The notes beneath the pieces were generated by a model. The model was given only the letters and a program-made list of their open reading frames with translations. It made no database searches and had not been told where the DNA came from. Positions 10,630 to 22,281 of a DNA stretch of 64,000 bases are shown piece after piece. A program made the translations under genes and the position numbers. Source of the stretch: Entophlyctis helioformis (lineage: Eukaryota > Chytridiomycota > Chytridiomycetes > Chytridiales > Chytriomycetaceae); assembly GCA_025526915.1 (NCBI GenBank), contig JAHLKH010000042.1:62001-126000 (forward strand). The letters run 5' to 3'. The stretch's first letter is position 1. Every line of letters starts with the position of its first letter.

Positions 10630-13441
10630 ATGTCGCGACAATCCGCTGCATCTGTGTCGCGTCCAACACGATCCGCGACGAGTGCGACGGCGGCAACGAG
10701 TGCGGCACGGACGTTGGTCGCGAGCACAGACTCGCGCAGCCAGGCTTCAACTAGATCTCGGCCCTCGACGTCGGCAGCATCGTCATCGTCATCGTGCCCA
10801 ACGCTTCCGCCCCACTCGACACAGTCGCAGTCGAGCCACAGCCAGCTGTTGCCACGTCCGTCGAAACGCACGGCATTTGGCGATGTCAGCAATGTATGCT
10901 TGGTTGAGCGGTCCCTGAACAGCAGCAATGTGAGTCTGGGAGCAGACGTGGCGCATGCATGTGTGTGTTTGTGGGCTGTCGCTGACACCAGTGCGGTGCA
11001 GAGTATGCAGGATGCCCCTGACGCTAAGCGATCAAGGAAGTCGACTATCCCTGCAAGCACATCCACATCAAAGACTGCTAGAGCACAAAGCGAGGCAGAG
11101 CGGCCAGAGCAGCCGCAACAGCACAGCCAGATTCATGCACGGACGAGCCAGACCAGCGCCATGACGGTGCTTGCCGCCAAACAAGCCCTGAAGCAGCGCG
11201 AAAAAACGGCAGCGGCAGCCGTTTTGCGGACCCGTGCAACTACCGCTGCTGGAGCAACCAGTCTGGCATCGCGACGCGGCAGCCTTTTACCGCAGCCATC
11301 GCACTCCAGCTCATCCGCCACGACAGCAGCAGTAGCGACACGTCTCCCAGCCAGTGCAAGCCATGCAAGTTATACAGGCTATACAGGCCATGCAAGCCAT
11401 GCCGATACCACTCTCAATACGAGCATGCGCAGCAGCACCAACAGCAGAGCAGGATCAACAGCGACGAGCAGCACTCTCCAGAGGAGCGACAAGTACGCTC
11501 ATGTGCAGTCGCGTGTCAACAGCTGGGCATCCAGCAGTGTCAGCTCAGCGACGAACCTGAGCCTGACAACGCTGTGCAACACCAGCGATGTCGGCAGCAC
11601 GACCATGAGCATCATCCTGTCCGACGACAAGAGCGTATCGACGAGTTTGTCGCGGTCACGCACACTTCCTCAGTCACGGCCGCATCAGCATGTCTTGCCT
11701 GCATCCGGGTCAGTCGACTCGCACACGTTCCAGCCGCCGCAGTCGCGCTCGCAATCACAATCGCGAGCGCATCTATCCCCCCAGTTTGAGCCGTCTGTGT
11801 CGCAGCGCCAAGAGGCATCGCTTGCCGTCGAATCCTTTGTGTCCTCACAGACGACGGTCTGCGCTACTCTTGGCGACGAAGACATCAACATGGACGATGC
11901 GGGCAGTGCGTTGTCCGTCTCTGACTTGACCAGCATCGCCGTGCAAAAACGCCCGCAACCGACGATGGCGGTCAAGGAGACTCGCGTTCGCCAGCATCCG
12001 CCCACCTCTGTTGCTCGCGACCGTGCCGATCGTTGTCCGTCCGTTTCGCAGCCCACCACCAGGGTTCCAGCCTCGCTGCCCTTGGCGATCAAGAAGACGG
12101 CTGCAAAGACGACTGCAGAAACGGCCAAGAAGAATAAGACGCTTGTCACGCCTGCCGCAACGCAGTCGTCCAAAGCAATGGCACTGCAGACCCGCACACC
12201 GGCAGCAAGGCTGACGTCCAAGTCGACGATTCTCAAGGACCTCGGCCAGCAGCTCGGCGTGCGCGATCTTGAGCAGCTTGCGCGCCACATAGCCGCCGCG
12301 TCGTGGACACGCATCCCAAAGTCCGTGTCAGCACCAGCAAGTCTGCTCGCAGCCGACTACTTTGACAGTCTAGCCGGACCCGTGCCGCAAGCCAGCCGCC
12401 GCGTCTCGCGCACCGGCACCGCCACGCAATGGTGGTACGCACCGGCGGAGCGCGATCCCGACATTCTGCTCGTGGCCGAGTACGCCGACGACATTTACGC
12501 GCATCTGCGGTACATGGAGACACGCACGCGGCCGCCCGTGGCCGACTACATGGCAGCACTCCAGCCACACCTCAGCTGGGGCATGCGACAGCAGCTGCTC
12601 TGCTGGCTCATCCAGGTGCACAACCGCTTCCGCCTTGTGCCCGAGACGCTGTTCTTGGCGGTCAATGTCGTGGACCGGTTTCTGGGCCTCAAAGCGGGCG
12701 TGGCGCTCGACAAGCTGCAGTTGGTGGGCGTCACGGCGCTGCTGCTTGCCGCCAAGTTTGAAGAGACGCTTGTGCCGCCCGTGTCGGATCTGGTGTACAT
12801 GGTCGACGGAGCGTACACGGCGGACGAGATTCTGCATGCCGAGCGGTTCATGCTGCGCGTGCTTGCGTTTGAGATGGGAGCGCCAGGGCCGTACGGGTTT
12901 GTGCGGCGCATCTCGGCGGCGGATCGGTACGACGGGAGCGTGCGCAACGTGGCCAAATTCTTTTTAGAGGTCGGCATGCTGGACTCGCGGCTGGTAGCGG
13001 TTGTGTCGTCGCACCTTGCGGCAGCGGCCATGTTTCTTGCAGCCAAAGTGGCATATGAGGCTCCATGGGTAAGCGTTCAACGATCCGTGTCGTGTCGTTG
13101 TTGCGGATGATGACGGGTTGGATGGCTGACGCTGGTGTTTGCAGACGGCAGCGCATGAGCAGGCGTCTGGATACACGGAGCAACAGCTGCTGCCTTGCGT
13201 GTACATGCTGTTAGAGGACGTGTCGGGGCTGTGCCGTCTGGTGCAGCAGCAGACACAACACAAGACACAGAGCGTGCAAGCAGGAACAGGAACAGGAACA
13301 ACGGGAGGATCTGGCGGATGTGCGGATGGAGGAAGCGACAGCGATGGACTTGTGGTTGTGTATGACAAGTATGCAGGCGACAAGTACGGGCGGGTGTCGT
13401 TGCATGTGCACGATTTCTTGCGCCGCATGTCGCTGGTGTGA
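10630..13441 (+). CDS. B-type (mitotic) cyclin
   Basis: Regulatory subunit of Cdk1 for G2/M. The N-terminal third is Ser/Thr/Ala-rich and holds KRTAFGDVSN (about 10864), matching both the B-cyclin signature and a destruction box of form RxxFxxxxN. The cyclin core begins near 12470 (DIYAHLRYMETRTRPPVADY), followed by WLIQVHNRFRLVPETLFLAV, NVVDRFLGLKAGVALDKLQL, LVGVTALLLAAKFEETLVPP and FMLRVLAFEMGAPGPYGFVR, then the C-terminal cyclin fold (about 12940-13440). Two introns: 10930-11001 (GTGAGT..GTGCAG, 72 nt, no stop, so it reads through as coding) and about 13069-13144 (GTAAGC..TTGCAG) within the C-terminal fold. A Gly/Thr-rich insert near 13280-13350 is in a loop. The stop at 13441 is followed by AATAAA at 13507. 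It is a Clb-type cyclin; which subclass is not decidable. Confidence 0.9.
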
Positions 13442-13506
13442 TGTGTGTTGTGGGATGCCGTGATGCGGGATGTGAGATGCGAGCCGATGGCCGAGAGCCG
13501 TTTTCG

Positions 13507-13512
13507 AATAAA
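13507..13512 (+). terminator. Candidate poly(A) signal AATAAA for the cyclin gene
   Basis: Canonical hexamer 66 bp after the cyclin stop codon and before the next gene's ATG at 13624. Confidence 0.55.
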
Positions 13513-13623
13513 CACGTTGAAACTCCGACGCTGTGTCTGGTGTGATCAGCCAACATTGCCTGATCTGGGCTTGGCCCGGGGACCGCCAACACACGGACCG
13601 ACACCAAACACACCAACAACAGC

Positions 13624-16600
13624 ATGCTCCAGTCGGGCAGCCAGGCCGAGCAGCCGCCGCGGTCTACTAGCAGCAGCAGCAGCCAGCAAGAGCCGAGAGA
13701 GCCGAGAGAGCGGCGTGGGTACATCCAGCAGGTGAACCGGCAGGTGCAAGGAGCAGCAGCCAGCGTCGGCGGCTTCGGCAAGACGGGCACGATGGGCAAG
13801 ATGGGCACGACGGGTGCGAGCAAGCGGGCAGCCACCACGTCGGAGCTGCGCGAGTTCTCGAGGCGGCTGCAGAGCACGGTCGGGCCCTTCCCCAGCGCGG
13901 CGCAAGGCAGCGGTGCCGGCAGCGGTGGCAGCGCTGGCGGCAGCGTGGGCAGCCGCAGCGTTGGTGGCAGCAGCGGGTCCAAGGGGCAGCAGCCGGGCGG
14001 CCTGATTGCGGCGAGTGCCGAGCGCATCGTGCCGGTGCCGATGCCGGTGACGGTGTCTGGCTCGGGCTTGGACTCGGATGCTGGCGTACGTGGCTGCGGT
14101 GCATTCACTTGGCTCTCTGGCTGGCTGCCACTCACTCACTGCCGCTCACTCACTCACTCGCTCACTGCCACTTGGCCCCTCTCGCTGCAGCGCTCGGTGT
14201 CTGCGACCACGTCCGACGCGTCGCTCCCGGCATCGGCTGCCGCCCTGCAGGCCCTCAAGGCTCTCAAGGCTCTCAAGGCCGTCAAGGCCGGTCAGCCCAG
14301 CCAGCCCAGCCAAGACACTCGCGCCACGCAGCCGTCGCCAGTCGGCACTGATCCCATCAAGCACAACCATAAGCCCAATCACAAGTCCAAGACCAACCCC
14401 AAGCCCAAGCCAAACAACAAGAAGTCCAAGGACTGGATCAAGCCCACCAACAAGGCCGCCAGCGCCAAGTGGGTCGACGTATCTGCTCCAGAGCCGTGGG
14501 ACTGGCAGGGCGAATCCGTCGAGAACCAGCACACAACTGCCGAGTTATGGACTGATTCCGCGTCGCAGGCCCTCCGCTGGGACGATGCCGAAGAGGCCGT
14601 CAACCACTTCAACTTGGATCTGTCTGGCTCATGCGAACAGCCCGCCCACGTTGACGGCGGCGCTCCTGAAAACGCTCCTTGGAGTGCCCCTTCCAACGTC
14701 GCCGATGCCGGCGAAGACGCTCTGCAGCCCCCGTCGGACATCTCCGACTCAGAGTCGGACTCGCACTCGGACGGCAAAGGCAGCGCCGCAAAGTTTGACG
14801 TGTGGGACAGCCCGCAGCCAAACGACAGCAGCAGCCAGCTGGAGGTTGATCTGCCAAAGAAGCCACAGGAGATGCTGTTTGGCTGGGCTGCCTTTCGTCC
14901 CCGCAGAGAGCGATTGCAGCACGAGGCAGATGCCGTTGACGCGTCTGTCACCAAGGCCATCGCCAGCGTAGCCATCAACACGCCGCAGCAGACGCCGCAG
15001 ACGCAGGAGAAGCAGACGCAGCAGGAGAAGCAGGAGCCGGAAACCCCCAAGGTCTCTCCAAAGCAGCAGATTGGCACGGTCGTTCCTGCTGCACAGCCCA
15101 TCCGTGTCTGTCCTCTTCCTCCGAAACCCAGCAAGGTGAGCACCGCTTGCCGATGATGCCCCGCTTCCATTCAGCTAGTTGCTTACTCTGTGCATGCTGG
15201 CACAGACCATCTTTGATCTGGACCCGCTCGTCTCAAAGGGAACGTTTGTGATGCCCATGCTCAGCAACGGAGTCGCTCCAACCGCCGACGGGGTAGACTC
15301 TTCACTGCCAAGCGATGCGCAATCGAAAGATCCCGAGGTCGAGTCGCAGCCGCACGATGCTGTACGGTCGACTCCTGATGCAGCCGAGTCGAGCCATGCT
15401 GTCGAGCAAGCAGACCATGACGAGGCGGCCTCTGTGGCGGCCGCTCCAGCCCCGCGAGAGTTTGAGTTTGCCACTTACGTGTCGGCCACATCAGACTCGA
15501 GCGAATACGGCCGCCATGGCAAGAAGAAGAAGATTGTGCGTCCGGTCAAGAAGCGCGGCAAGCGCAGAACCACATGGGACGATCCTCCTGCAAGTCGCGC
15601 TGCAGCCAAGCCGGCCGATCCAGCTGCCGACACAACGGCTGCCGAACAGCCTGCTGCAGATGCACCGCCTGCCACCGATACCGATCCAGCTGCCACCACG
15701 GGTGTCACAGTCGTCAACTTTGAGACGTGGAGCGTGGAGGCGGCTCCCATTGCGGCTCCTTCTCTGGCAGATCCGGCATCCCCCAGCGCCGATCCAATCC
15801 AGCCAGCTCCAGCAGTGGCTGCAACGCCGACGCCGACGACTACCCATTCTACCCCGGCGAATGCACCAACTGCAACGGCTCGTTCTGTGCCTGGTGCCAC
15901 TGCTTCACCACTGCCAGCGAACTGGAGATACACGCGCCAGTCTCCTGGATTGTCCAAGCCTGCCAAGACGCCCGACGTTCGCTGCAACGTGGAAGCACCC
16001 GAGTTTGTCCCTGCTTCAACCGCGACGCTGGCCGGCCCTCCAGCGGCTTCCTCGGCTCCTGCTCCAGCCAGCACCTACACCGCAAAGCCTGGGGCATCCA
16101 AAGGAAAGCGCAGTGCGCCAGTCACGCCGCTGCCTCGGCCACACGCTGCTGCTGCGCCAGTGGCGTACCCGACCGTTGTGCCTGGCATGGCAAACTCGTT
16201 TGTGGATCCGGCGTCCGGCATGCCCTATGCGGCCATGGCCATTCCCAGCATGGCGATGACGCCGGGCGGGCAAATGATGCTCGTGGCGCTGGCTCCGGGG
16301 TACGCGATGCCTCATGGACAGTACATGCCGCCGCAGATGTACTACCCGCATTCCGGCGCATACCCAATGGCGGCGTCTGGGCAGCCGGCACACTCGCAGC
16401 CCGCCATGGCCATGCCAGTGCCAGTGCCAATGTCAATGCCAATGTCAATGCCAATGCCAGTGCCGGTGCCAATGCCAATGCAGTTCCCTGCACAGATGCA
16501 GCATGCGCATGCGCCAGCATCGGCAGCGGCTGTATCGGCATCGGCAGCAGCAGCAGGCGTCCAAGTCTCCACGCCTGTGGCTTACGGCCAGCCCATGCAC

Positions 16601-17113
16601 TCCTTGACGGCAGCTCCGGGTGCGAAGCCACGCGCAGAGTACGCGCCGCAGCATGCAACGGCCGCGTATGCAACGGGCTATCAGGGCATGCAGTACATGG
16701 TCATGGCACCGATGCAGACACCGATGCAGGCACCAATCCCGCCTCCCAGATCGCACGTGACCATCAGGCCGCCACACAATGCGGCCACGCACTCGACGGC
16801 CAAAGCGCCGTTCAACCGCCAGGCTCCTGCATTCCACCCGCGCTCACAGCCGCCAGCAGCATCGGCAGCGGATGCACCACGGCGCGGACCCGGCAGAGCA
16901 TCGACGCCCTCGGCTGGATGGGCCGTGCAAGGCACGCCGACGAGCGCAGGCAAGCAGCCGGCGTATCGCCATGAGAGTGGGCAGAACAAGGGCCGGCAGC
17001 CAGCCAACGCGACGTGCACACAGCAGCAGCCGGATGAGCAGCAACAGGATGAGCTCGACGCTGCTCCCTCGTGCGGACAGGCGGCTGGATCTGCAGGCGG
17101 GCCGTTGGACTGA
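13624..17113 (+). CDS. Large disordered protein of unknown function, Met/Pro-rich C-terminus
   Basis: Not recognised. ATG at 13624. Three exons inferred: 13624-14085; 14191-15135; about 15206-17113. The first intron (14086-14190, GTACGT..CTGCAG, 105 nt) has no stop and carries a CTCACTCA array; the second joins PKPSK to TIFDLDPLVSKGTFVMP. Ordered-looking islands are few: RRGYIQQVNRQVQ and TSELREFSRRLQSTVGPFPS near the N-terminus, WVDVSAPEPWDWQGESVE (about 14470), MLFGWAAFRPRRERLQHEAD (about 14870), and a basic stretch GKKKKIVRPVKKRGKRRTTW (about 15518) that could be a nuclear signal or RNA-binding patch. From about 16180 it is rich in Met, Pro, Tyr and Ala, with a repetitive PVPVPMSMPMSMPMPVPVPM tract. 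Composition resembles RNA-granule or translational regulators, but no domain supports this. AATAAA lies at 17157. Confidence 0.7.
14117..14168. repeat. CTCA/CTGG short tandem array inside an intron
   Basis: CTCTCTGGCTGG followed by repeated CTCACTCA units within the intron at 14086-14190. Confidence 0.7.
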
Positions 17114-17156
17114 TGGCGGGCTGGCGGGCTGACTGAGTGACAGACGCTCTCCAATG

Positions 17157-17162
17157 AATAAA
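17157..17162 (+). terminator. Candidate poly(A) signal AATAAA
   Basis: Hexamer 44 bp after the stop at 17113 and 95 bp before the HDAC start codon; intergenic space is only 143 bp. Confidence 0.5.
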
Positions 17163-17256
17163 TGCGCTCACTCGACTTCCACGCAAGCCTGGCCGACTGC
17201 GCGTCGCCTTTGTTTCGCATCTTGCCGCGAACGCCGACAACCGCACGCAGCCAGCC

Positions 17257-20068
17257 ATGAACGGAGTCTCTGCACCAACCGTCAGGAGCCGCAAGAACAG
17301 AGTGTCGTACTACTACCACTGTGCGTGGGCGTGTGTCTGGCTGTCTGGCTGGCTGTCTGGCTGTATCTGCCCTTCCCTACCTGGCTGACACTCATCCCAC
17401 CCCGCCTGTATCTGCCCGCCAGCCGATGTCGGCCACTACCACTTTGGCCCGCAGCATCCCATGAAGGTGAGCCTGCGCTGCTGCCTTGTGGCAGACTTGG
17501 GGGGCAGACTTGGGGGGCAGACTTGTAGGGCAGACACCGGATGCTAACGCCTGCTGCTCGGCATGGCGCCGCTTGCTCCCGACAGCCGCACCGCATCCGC
17601 ATGACCCACAACCTGGTCATCAACTACGGCCTCTACAAGAAGCTTGAGATCAACGTGGGTGCATCTGGCTGCCCTGTCCGGCTGCCCTGTCCGGTGGGGC
17701 TGTCTGGTGGAGCTGCCCTGTCTGGTTGCCCTGCCCTGCCCTGCCATTCCCTGACCCGCCGTCCTTTGCACGCTCGCTGCATCGACATCGCCACCGTGAG
17801 CAGAGACCCACTCCCGCCAGCTTCAAGGAGATGACCAAGTTCCACTCGGACGACTACATCGAGTTCCTGCACCGGGTCCAGCCAGAGAACACCGAGGAGA
17901 TCAACAAGTTCCAGCAAAAGTGTGCGTCGCTTGCTCGCTATCTCGCTTGCGGCTGCCGTCCTGCATGCATCCACTCTGCATGCTCACTCTCTCTCTCCCC
18001 CACCTCCGTGTGTCTGCGTCTAGTCAACCTTGGCGAGGATTGCCCGGTCTGGGAAGGCCTGTACGAGTTCTGTGCGCTGTCGGCCGGCGGCTCGTTGTGT
18101 AGGTCACGCATGCATTCGGCCGACCTGTGCCTCGCTTTGCAGCAATGCTCACCCCGCGCACGTCTGGCCGTCGTGCTGTGCAGGCGCGGCCACCAAGCTC
18201 AACCGTGGCGAGGCAGACATTGCCATCAACTGGGGCGGCGGCCTGCACCACGCCAAAAAGGGCGAGGCGTCGGGCTTCTGCTACGTCAACGACATTGTGC
18301 TCGGCATCCTGGAGCTGCTGCGCTACCACCAGCGTGTGCTGTACATTGACATTGACAACCACCACGGCGACGGTGTCGAGGAGGCCTTCTACACCACAGA
18401 TCGCGTCATGACCGTGTCGTTCCACAAGTACGGCGAGTACTTTCCGGGCACGGGTGATGTCAATGTGAGCGAGCACCTCGAAAAAGTGGCGTCTGTGCCC
18501 CTTGCATGGCATCGGGTGCTGACGCATGTGGCGGGCTTGTTGCACACACAGGATATCGGACACGGCCGCGGCAAGTACTACTCGATCAACTTTCCCCTCA
18601 AGGACGGAATCGACGACGAGTCGTACCAAGACATTTTCACTGCAGTAAGTGCCGCCACACACGCCGCTCTGTCCGTGTGCAATGTTTCTGTTTAGCAGGG
18701 TATCCATTTCCTGACCATTGCGGCCCAATCCGTCCGCTCTGCACGGCTACAGATCCTCACACAGGTCATGGATCGCTACCGGCCAGGTGCAGTCATTCTC
18801 CAGTGTGGCGCCGACTCGCTCGCCGGCGACCGTCTCGGCTGCTTCAACCTGTCCATGAAGGGTAGGGATGGCCGCACAGTCTCATCCGTGACTCTGCGCA
18901 CACACACTGACGATGCGTCAACCAAACGGTACTGGAACAGGGCACGCCTTTGCCGTTGACTTTATGAAAAAGTTCAATGTGCCGATGATGATCCTCGGCG
19001 GTGGCGGCTACACGATCCGCAACGTGTGTCGTGCGTGGACATACGAGACGGCGCGTTGTGTGGACGAAGAGCTCCCCGAGGGTGTGTACTGGGGCAGTTG
19101 GCTCGATATGGCCCCCGGCCATGACGACATTGTGGCTGACGACAGTGCCATTGCCTCTGTGCCATCAGAGCTCCCGTTCAACGACTACTTTCAATACTTT
19201 GGCCCAGACTACCGCCTGGAAGTGCCCAGCACGAACATGGAGAACATGAACTCGCGCGAGTACCTGGACCGCATGAAGGCCAAGATCCTCGAGAACCTGC
19301 GCCACGTCAACTTTGCTCCCAGTGTGCAGATGCACAGTACGTTGGCTGATCGTGCCGATACTGGAATGCTTCTGTTGCTGTTGCTGGACGAGCGTTGTGA
19401 CTGACGGCTGGATGCATGTGTGTGTGGATTCCAGATGTGCCCAACGACATGTACGCCTCATCGGACGAGGACGACGACGACAACGATTCCAAGGACCGCC
19501 GCATCTCGCGTGAGTCGCAGGCTTGCGGGCTGTGCAACCCGCGTCCTGCGCGTGCCAGTTACTGACATGACGTAACGTAACGTGACGCGACTTGATGTGG
19601 ACAGAGCGGATGACGGACAAGCGCCGCATTCCCGACAATGAGCTGTCGGACTCGGAGGACGAGGGAGACCGGCGCCGCGACCAGCGCTCGCACAGGGGGC
19701 CCACGCTCATGTCGCACGACAAGGAGGGTGCCGGCCGCCGTCCGGGCATCGCCGGCGTCTCTACGGCGGGCGGCTCGAGCATCTCTGGCGGGCGGCTCAT
19801 GTCGGGACTGGCCAGCCGTAGCAGCCAAGCTAGCCATGCACAGGCCATGGACGTTGACGACAGCGAGGCGAGCGGCGCGATCGGTCTTGGCCTCGGCGTT
19901 GGTGCTTCGAGTGGTGGTGCTGGTGCTTCGAGTGGCGGTGCCGGGCTCGGGCTGGGCCAGCGCCAGGCCAAGGTCAATGCGCAGGCGGCGATGCAGGACA
20001 CGGCGGACATGGAGGCGGACGACGAGGCGGACGACATGGACGACGAGGAGCGCAAGCGCGACGTGTGA
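17257..20068 (+). CDS. RPD3: Class I histone deacetylase (Rpd3/HDAC1 type)
   Basis: Zn-dependent lysine deacetylase of Sin3/NuRD-like complexes, nuclear. ATG at 17257 (GCCATG). About ten exons join to the classic order: [96 protein letters not shown] (tandem active-site His), [20 protein letters not shown] (zinc Asp and His), [55 protein letters not shown] (zinc Asp), [20 protein letters not shown] (active-site Tyr) and [19 protein letters not shown]. The motif usually reads DID[IV]HHGDG; here Asn replaces Ile/Val. A stretch at 19082-19168 (87 nt, GTGTGT..CATCAG, with a CTGAC branch-like site) interrupts [12 protein letters not shown] and is probably an in-frame intron. The acidic, Gly-rich tail has [11 protein letters not shown] as in HDAC1 tails and ends RKRDV. 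All catalytic residues are present. Confidence 0.95.
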
Positions 20069-20332
20069 GTGCGCGTGTGTGGCCGCCGCCGTGCCTGCGC
20101 GGGGTCGCTGGCGTGGCCGTGCATATGCGCATGCGTATGCATAATGAAGATGCATTTCTGGTCTGGGTCTGGCTGTGTGGCTGTGTGGCTCTGGCCTGGC
20201 TGTCGATGGATTGAATGAGTGGGATGGATTGGTGTATGGATGGATTGGTAGGTAGATAGTTGTATGGATCGATGGATTCAATGAGGAGATCGCTCCACAG
20301 ACACGGTCGCTTTACTGCAGCAGCGGCCGGCG
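20069..20332. other. Convergent intergenic region, GGAT-rich repeats
   Basis: 264 bp between the stop codons of HDAC and the CLYBL-like gene. Contains GGATGGATTG/GTATGGAT-type imperfect repeats at about 20213-20282. Serves as 3' flank for both genes; no canonical AATAAA. Confidence 0.5.
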
Positions 20333-22281
20333 TCATCGCGCCGCATTGTCGATCTCGGCAATGTCGCGGGCCTTGGCCAGCAGCCGCTGTGCCCACTTGA
20401 CCACGGGCATGTCGATCATCTTGCCGTCCAGGCTGAACGCGCCCAGGCCCTTGCGCACATGCTCGCTGTAGCCATCCAGAATGCGCGTCGCGCGGTCCAC
20501 GTCTGCCACAAGACCGCCATGCCACCAGATGCACCGCGTCAGCACGCCGTACAGCCGCCCTGCACGACAGAATGCATACACAGACGCACCTTTGGGCGAT
20601 GGCGCAAACGTGCTGTGGATCGTCTGGATCTGCTTCGGGTGGATCGCCTGCTTACCCGTGAAGCCAAACTCGCGGCCCTCCTTGCACTCGGACTCCTGTG
20701 CATCGCAGCCGCGGCATGAGTTGCGGGGCATTGTCCAGCCAGTCGCTGGCGGCACACACGGAAGCAGGACAGGACAGGAGAGGACAAGGCAGGACAGGAC
20801 AGGAGAGGACAGGCGGGGGCAACGTACAAGGATCTCGGGGCTCTGGAAATCGACGCAGACAAGGTCGATGGCTTGGAGATTGTATGCACAGGCAGCCGTA
20901 ACGACGGCCTGGCGTGCGTACAGCATCTCCTGGCGCGACGGTGTGCGCAGCAGGCCGGTATCGGCACAGTAGTCTTCGGCAGCGACTGCCAGTGAGGTGG
21001 AGGGTCAGCGTGCCGTAGTCTCCGCCTTTGTGTTCCCGACCACCAGCGTGGACTTACAGACAAGCGCATCAATGCGAGGATCAGCCGTGGCAATCCTGGG
21101 ACAATGACATGAGCGTCAAACACTCGTCAGCCGATGCCAGCTGGGGACAAGGAAACGGAGCACCTACTCGCGCAGGTTCATGATGCCCATGGCGCTCTCG
21201 ATCGACGCCATGATGCGGATATTGGCGCGGCTGTCATCCCACAAGCAACACTGTCAGTCCAGCGTCAACGGCCCAACACAGGCACACACGCACACACAAG
21301 GCTCACTTTGAGACGGGAGCAACCGAGTCGATCATGTGGCTGACAAAGGCAATGTCTTTGGCAGAGTTGACTTTGGGGATGAGCAGGGCCTGCAGCCGAC
21401 GCGAGCGCAGAATGACGTTCAGGTCGTCGAGCTCCAGACCAGATCCGATCGAGTTGATGCGCACGGCCTTTTCAGACTTGCCACGTCGTAGGTCTGGTCT
21501 CGGAGGAGTGAGATCGGCATTGCGATCGAGGGCAGAGGCATGCGAGGGTCAGCGCGCATGCGAGGCATGCGTCTGATGCCCATGCCATGGCTATACCTCG
21601 AGAGCCTATCGTTGGAAACGGCCGTGACGGGTTGTCAGTCAGCGGAGAGAGAGAGAAGAGAGAGAGAGGAGATGCAGGCTTACGTTAAAGACCATCTCAC
21701 GGGCCGCACCCTTGCGGTGCAGGGCCACGCTGTCCTCGAGATCGTAGATGAACGAGTCAGGTCTGGCCTTGAGCGACGAGGCCAGCTTGCGCTCGTCGCT
21801 GCCTGTCATGTGCAAGCGGCGTTCACGCGATCAGCATGCACGGCAGCATGCACGGCAGCCAGCCAGCCAGCCAGCCAGATACGGGGCACAGAGGGGAACT
21901 TGCCAGGCACTGTGCGAGGGGTCGTGGCAGAGCAGAGTCAGCAGAGTCAGCAGGCGGCCGGTGAGTGGGCGGTGAGTAGCGGGCGGTACACAGGATAAGC
22001 ACAGGCAAGCACAGGCACAGGCACTCACCGTAGAAGATGGCGCGGCGAGTGCGCACCGACGCTGCAGGCAACGTGCCGGTGGCAGCGCTGGCAGCACCCG
22101 AGGCATCGACGGACGCAGCGCCTTGGTCTGCGGTCGAGAGCAAGCGGGCCGAGAGGGGAAAGAGTGCCGAGAGGGCAGGGCGGGCCGAGCGGGCCAAGAG
22201 TGCAGAGCAGGTGGCTGCAGCGGGCAGCACGCGGCCCGACGCCAGACGCGCGGCGCTTGCAGCCAGGTTGTGCGTCAGCAT
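20333..22281 (-). CDS. CLYBL: Mitochondrial citramalyl-CoA lyase-like protein (CLYBL / CitE family)
   Basis: The CitE-like family cleaves (citra)malyl-CoA type thioesters; animal CLYBL acts in mitochondria on citramalyl-CoA. ATG at 22281 opens an Ala/Arg/Ser-rich, acid-poor N-terminus (MLTHNLAASAARLASGR) typical of a mitochondrial presequence. Exons then read RRAIFY/GSDERKLASSLK, SFIYDLEDSVALHRKGAARE (Mg/CoA-site block), EKAVRINSIGSGLELDDLN, LIPKVNSAKDIAFVSHMIDS, IRIMASIESAMGIMNLR (catalytic Glu region), AAEDYCADTGLLRTPSRQEM, LYARQAVVTAACAYNLQAID, FTGKQAIHPKQIQTIHSTFA and GLGAFSLDGKMIDMPVVKWA. At least eight short exons with GT..AG introns, one carrying an AGGAC array. The downstream end is the TGA at 20333. 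It is head-to-head with LETM1 (365 bp apart), another mitochondrial gene. Substrate in fungi is not established. Confidence 0.88.
20764..20811. repeat. AGGAC pentanucleotide array in a CLYBL intron
   Basis: Imperfect AGGACAGGAC/AGGAG units between two coding exons of the minus-strand gene. Confidence 0.75.

Noticed and set aside
15136..15205. Disordered gene considered as two separate genes
   Set aside because: A GTGAGC donor after PKPSK and a CACAG acceptor before TIFDLDP join the two long frames in phase, with no promoter space between.
15727..16974. 415-codon alternative plus frame in the disordered gene
   Set aside because: Overlaps the better frame; rich in Cys/His/Gly by shifted reading of the Met/Pro repeat.
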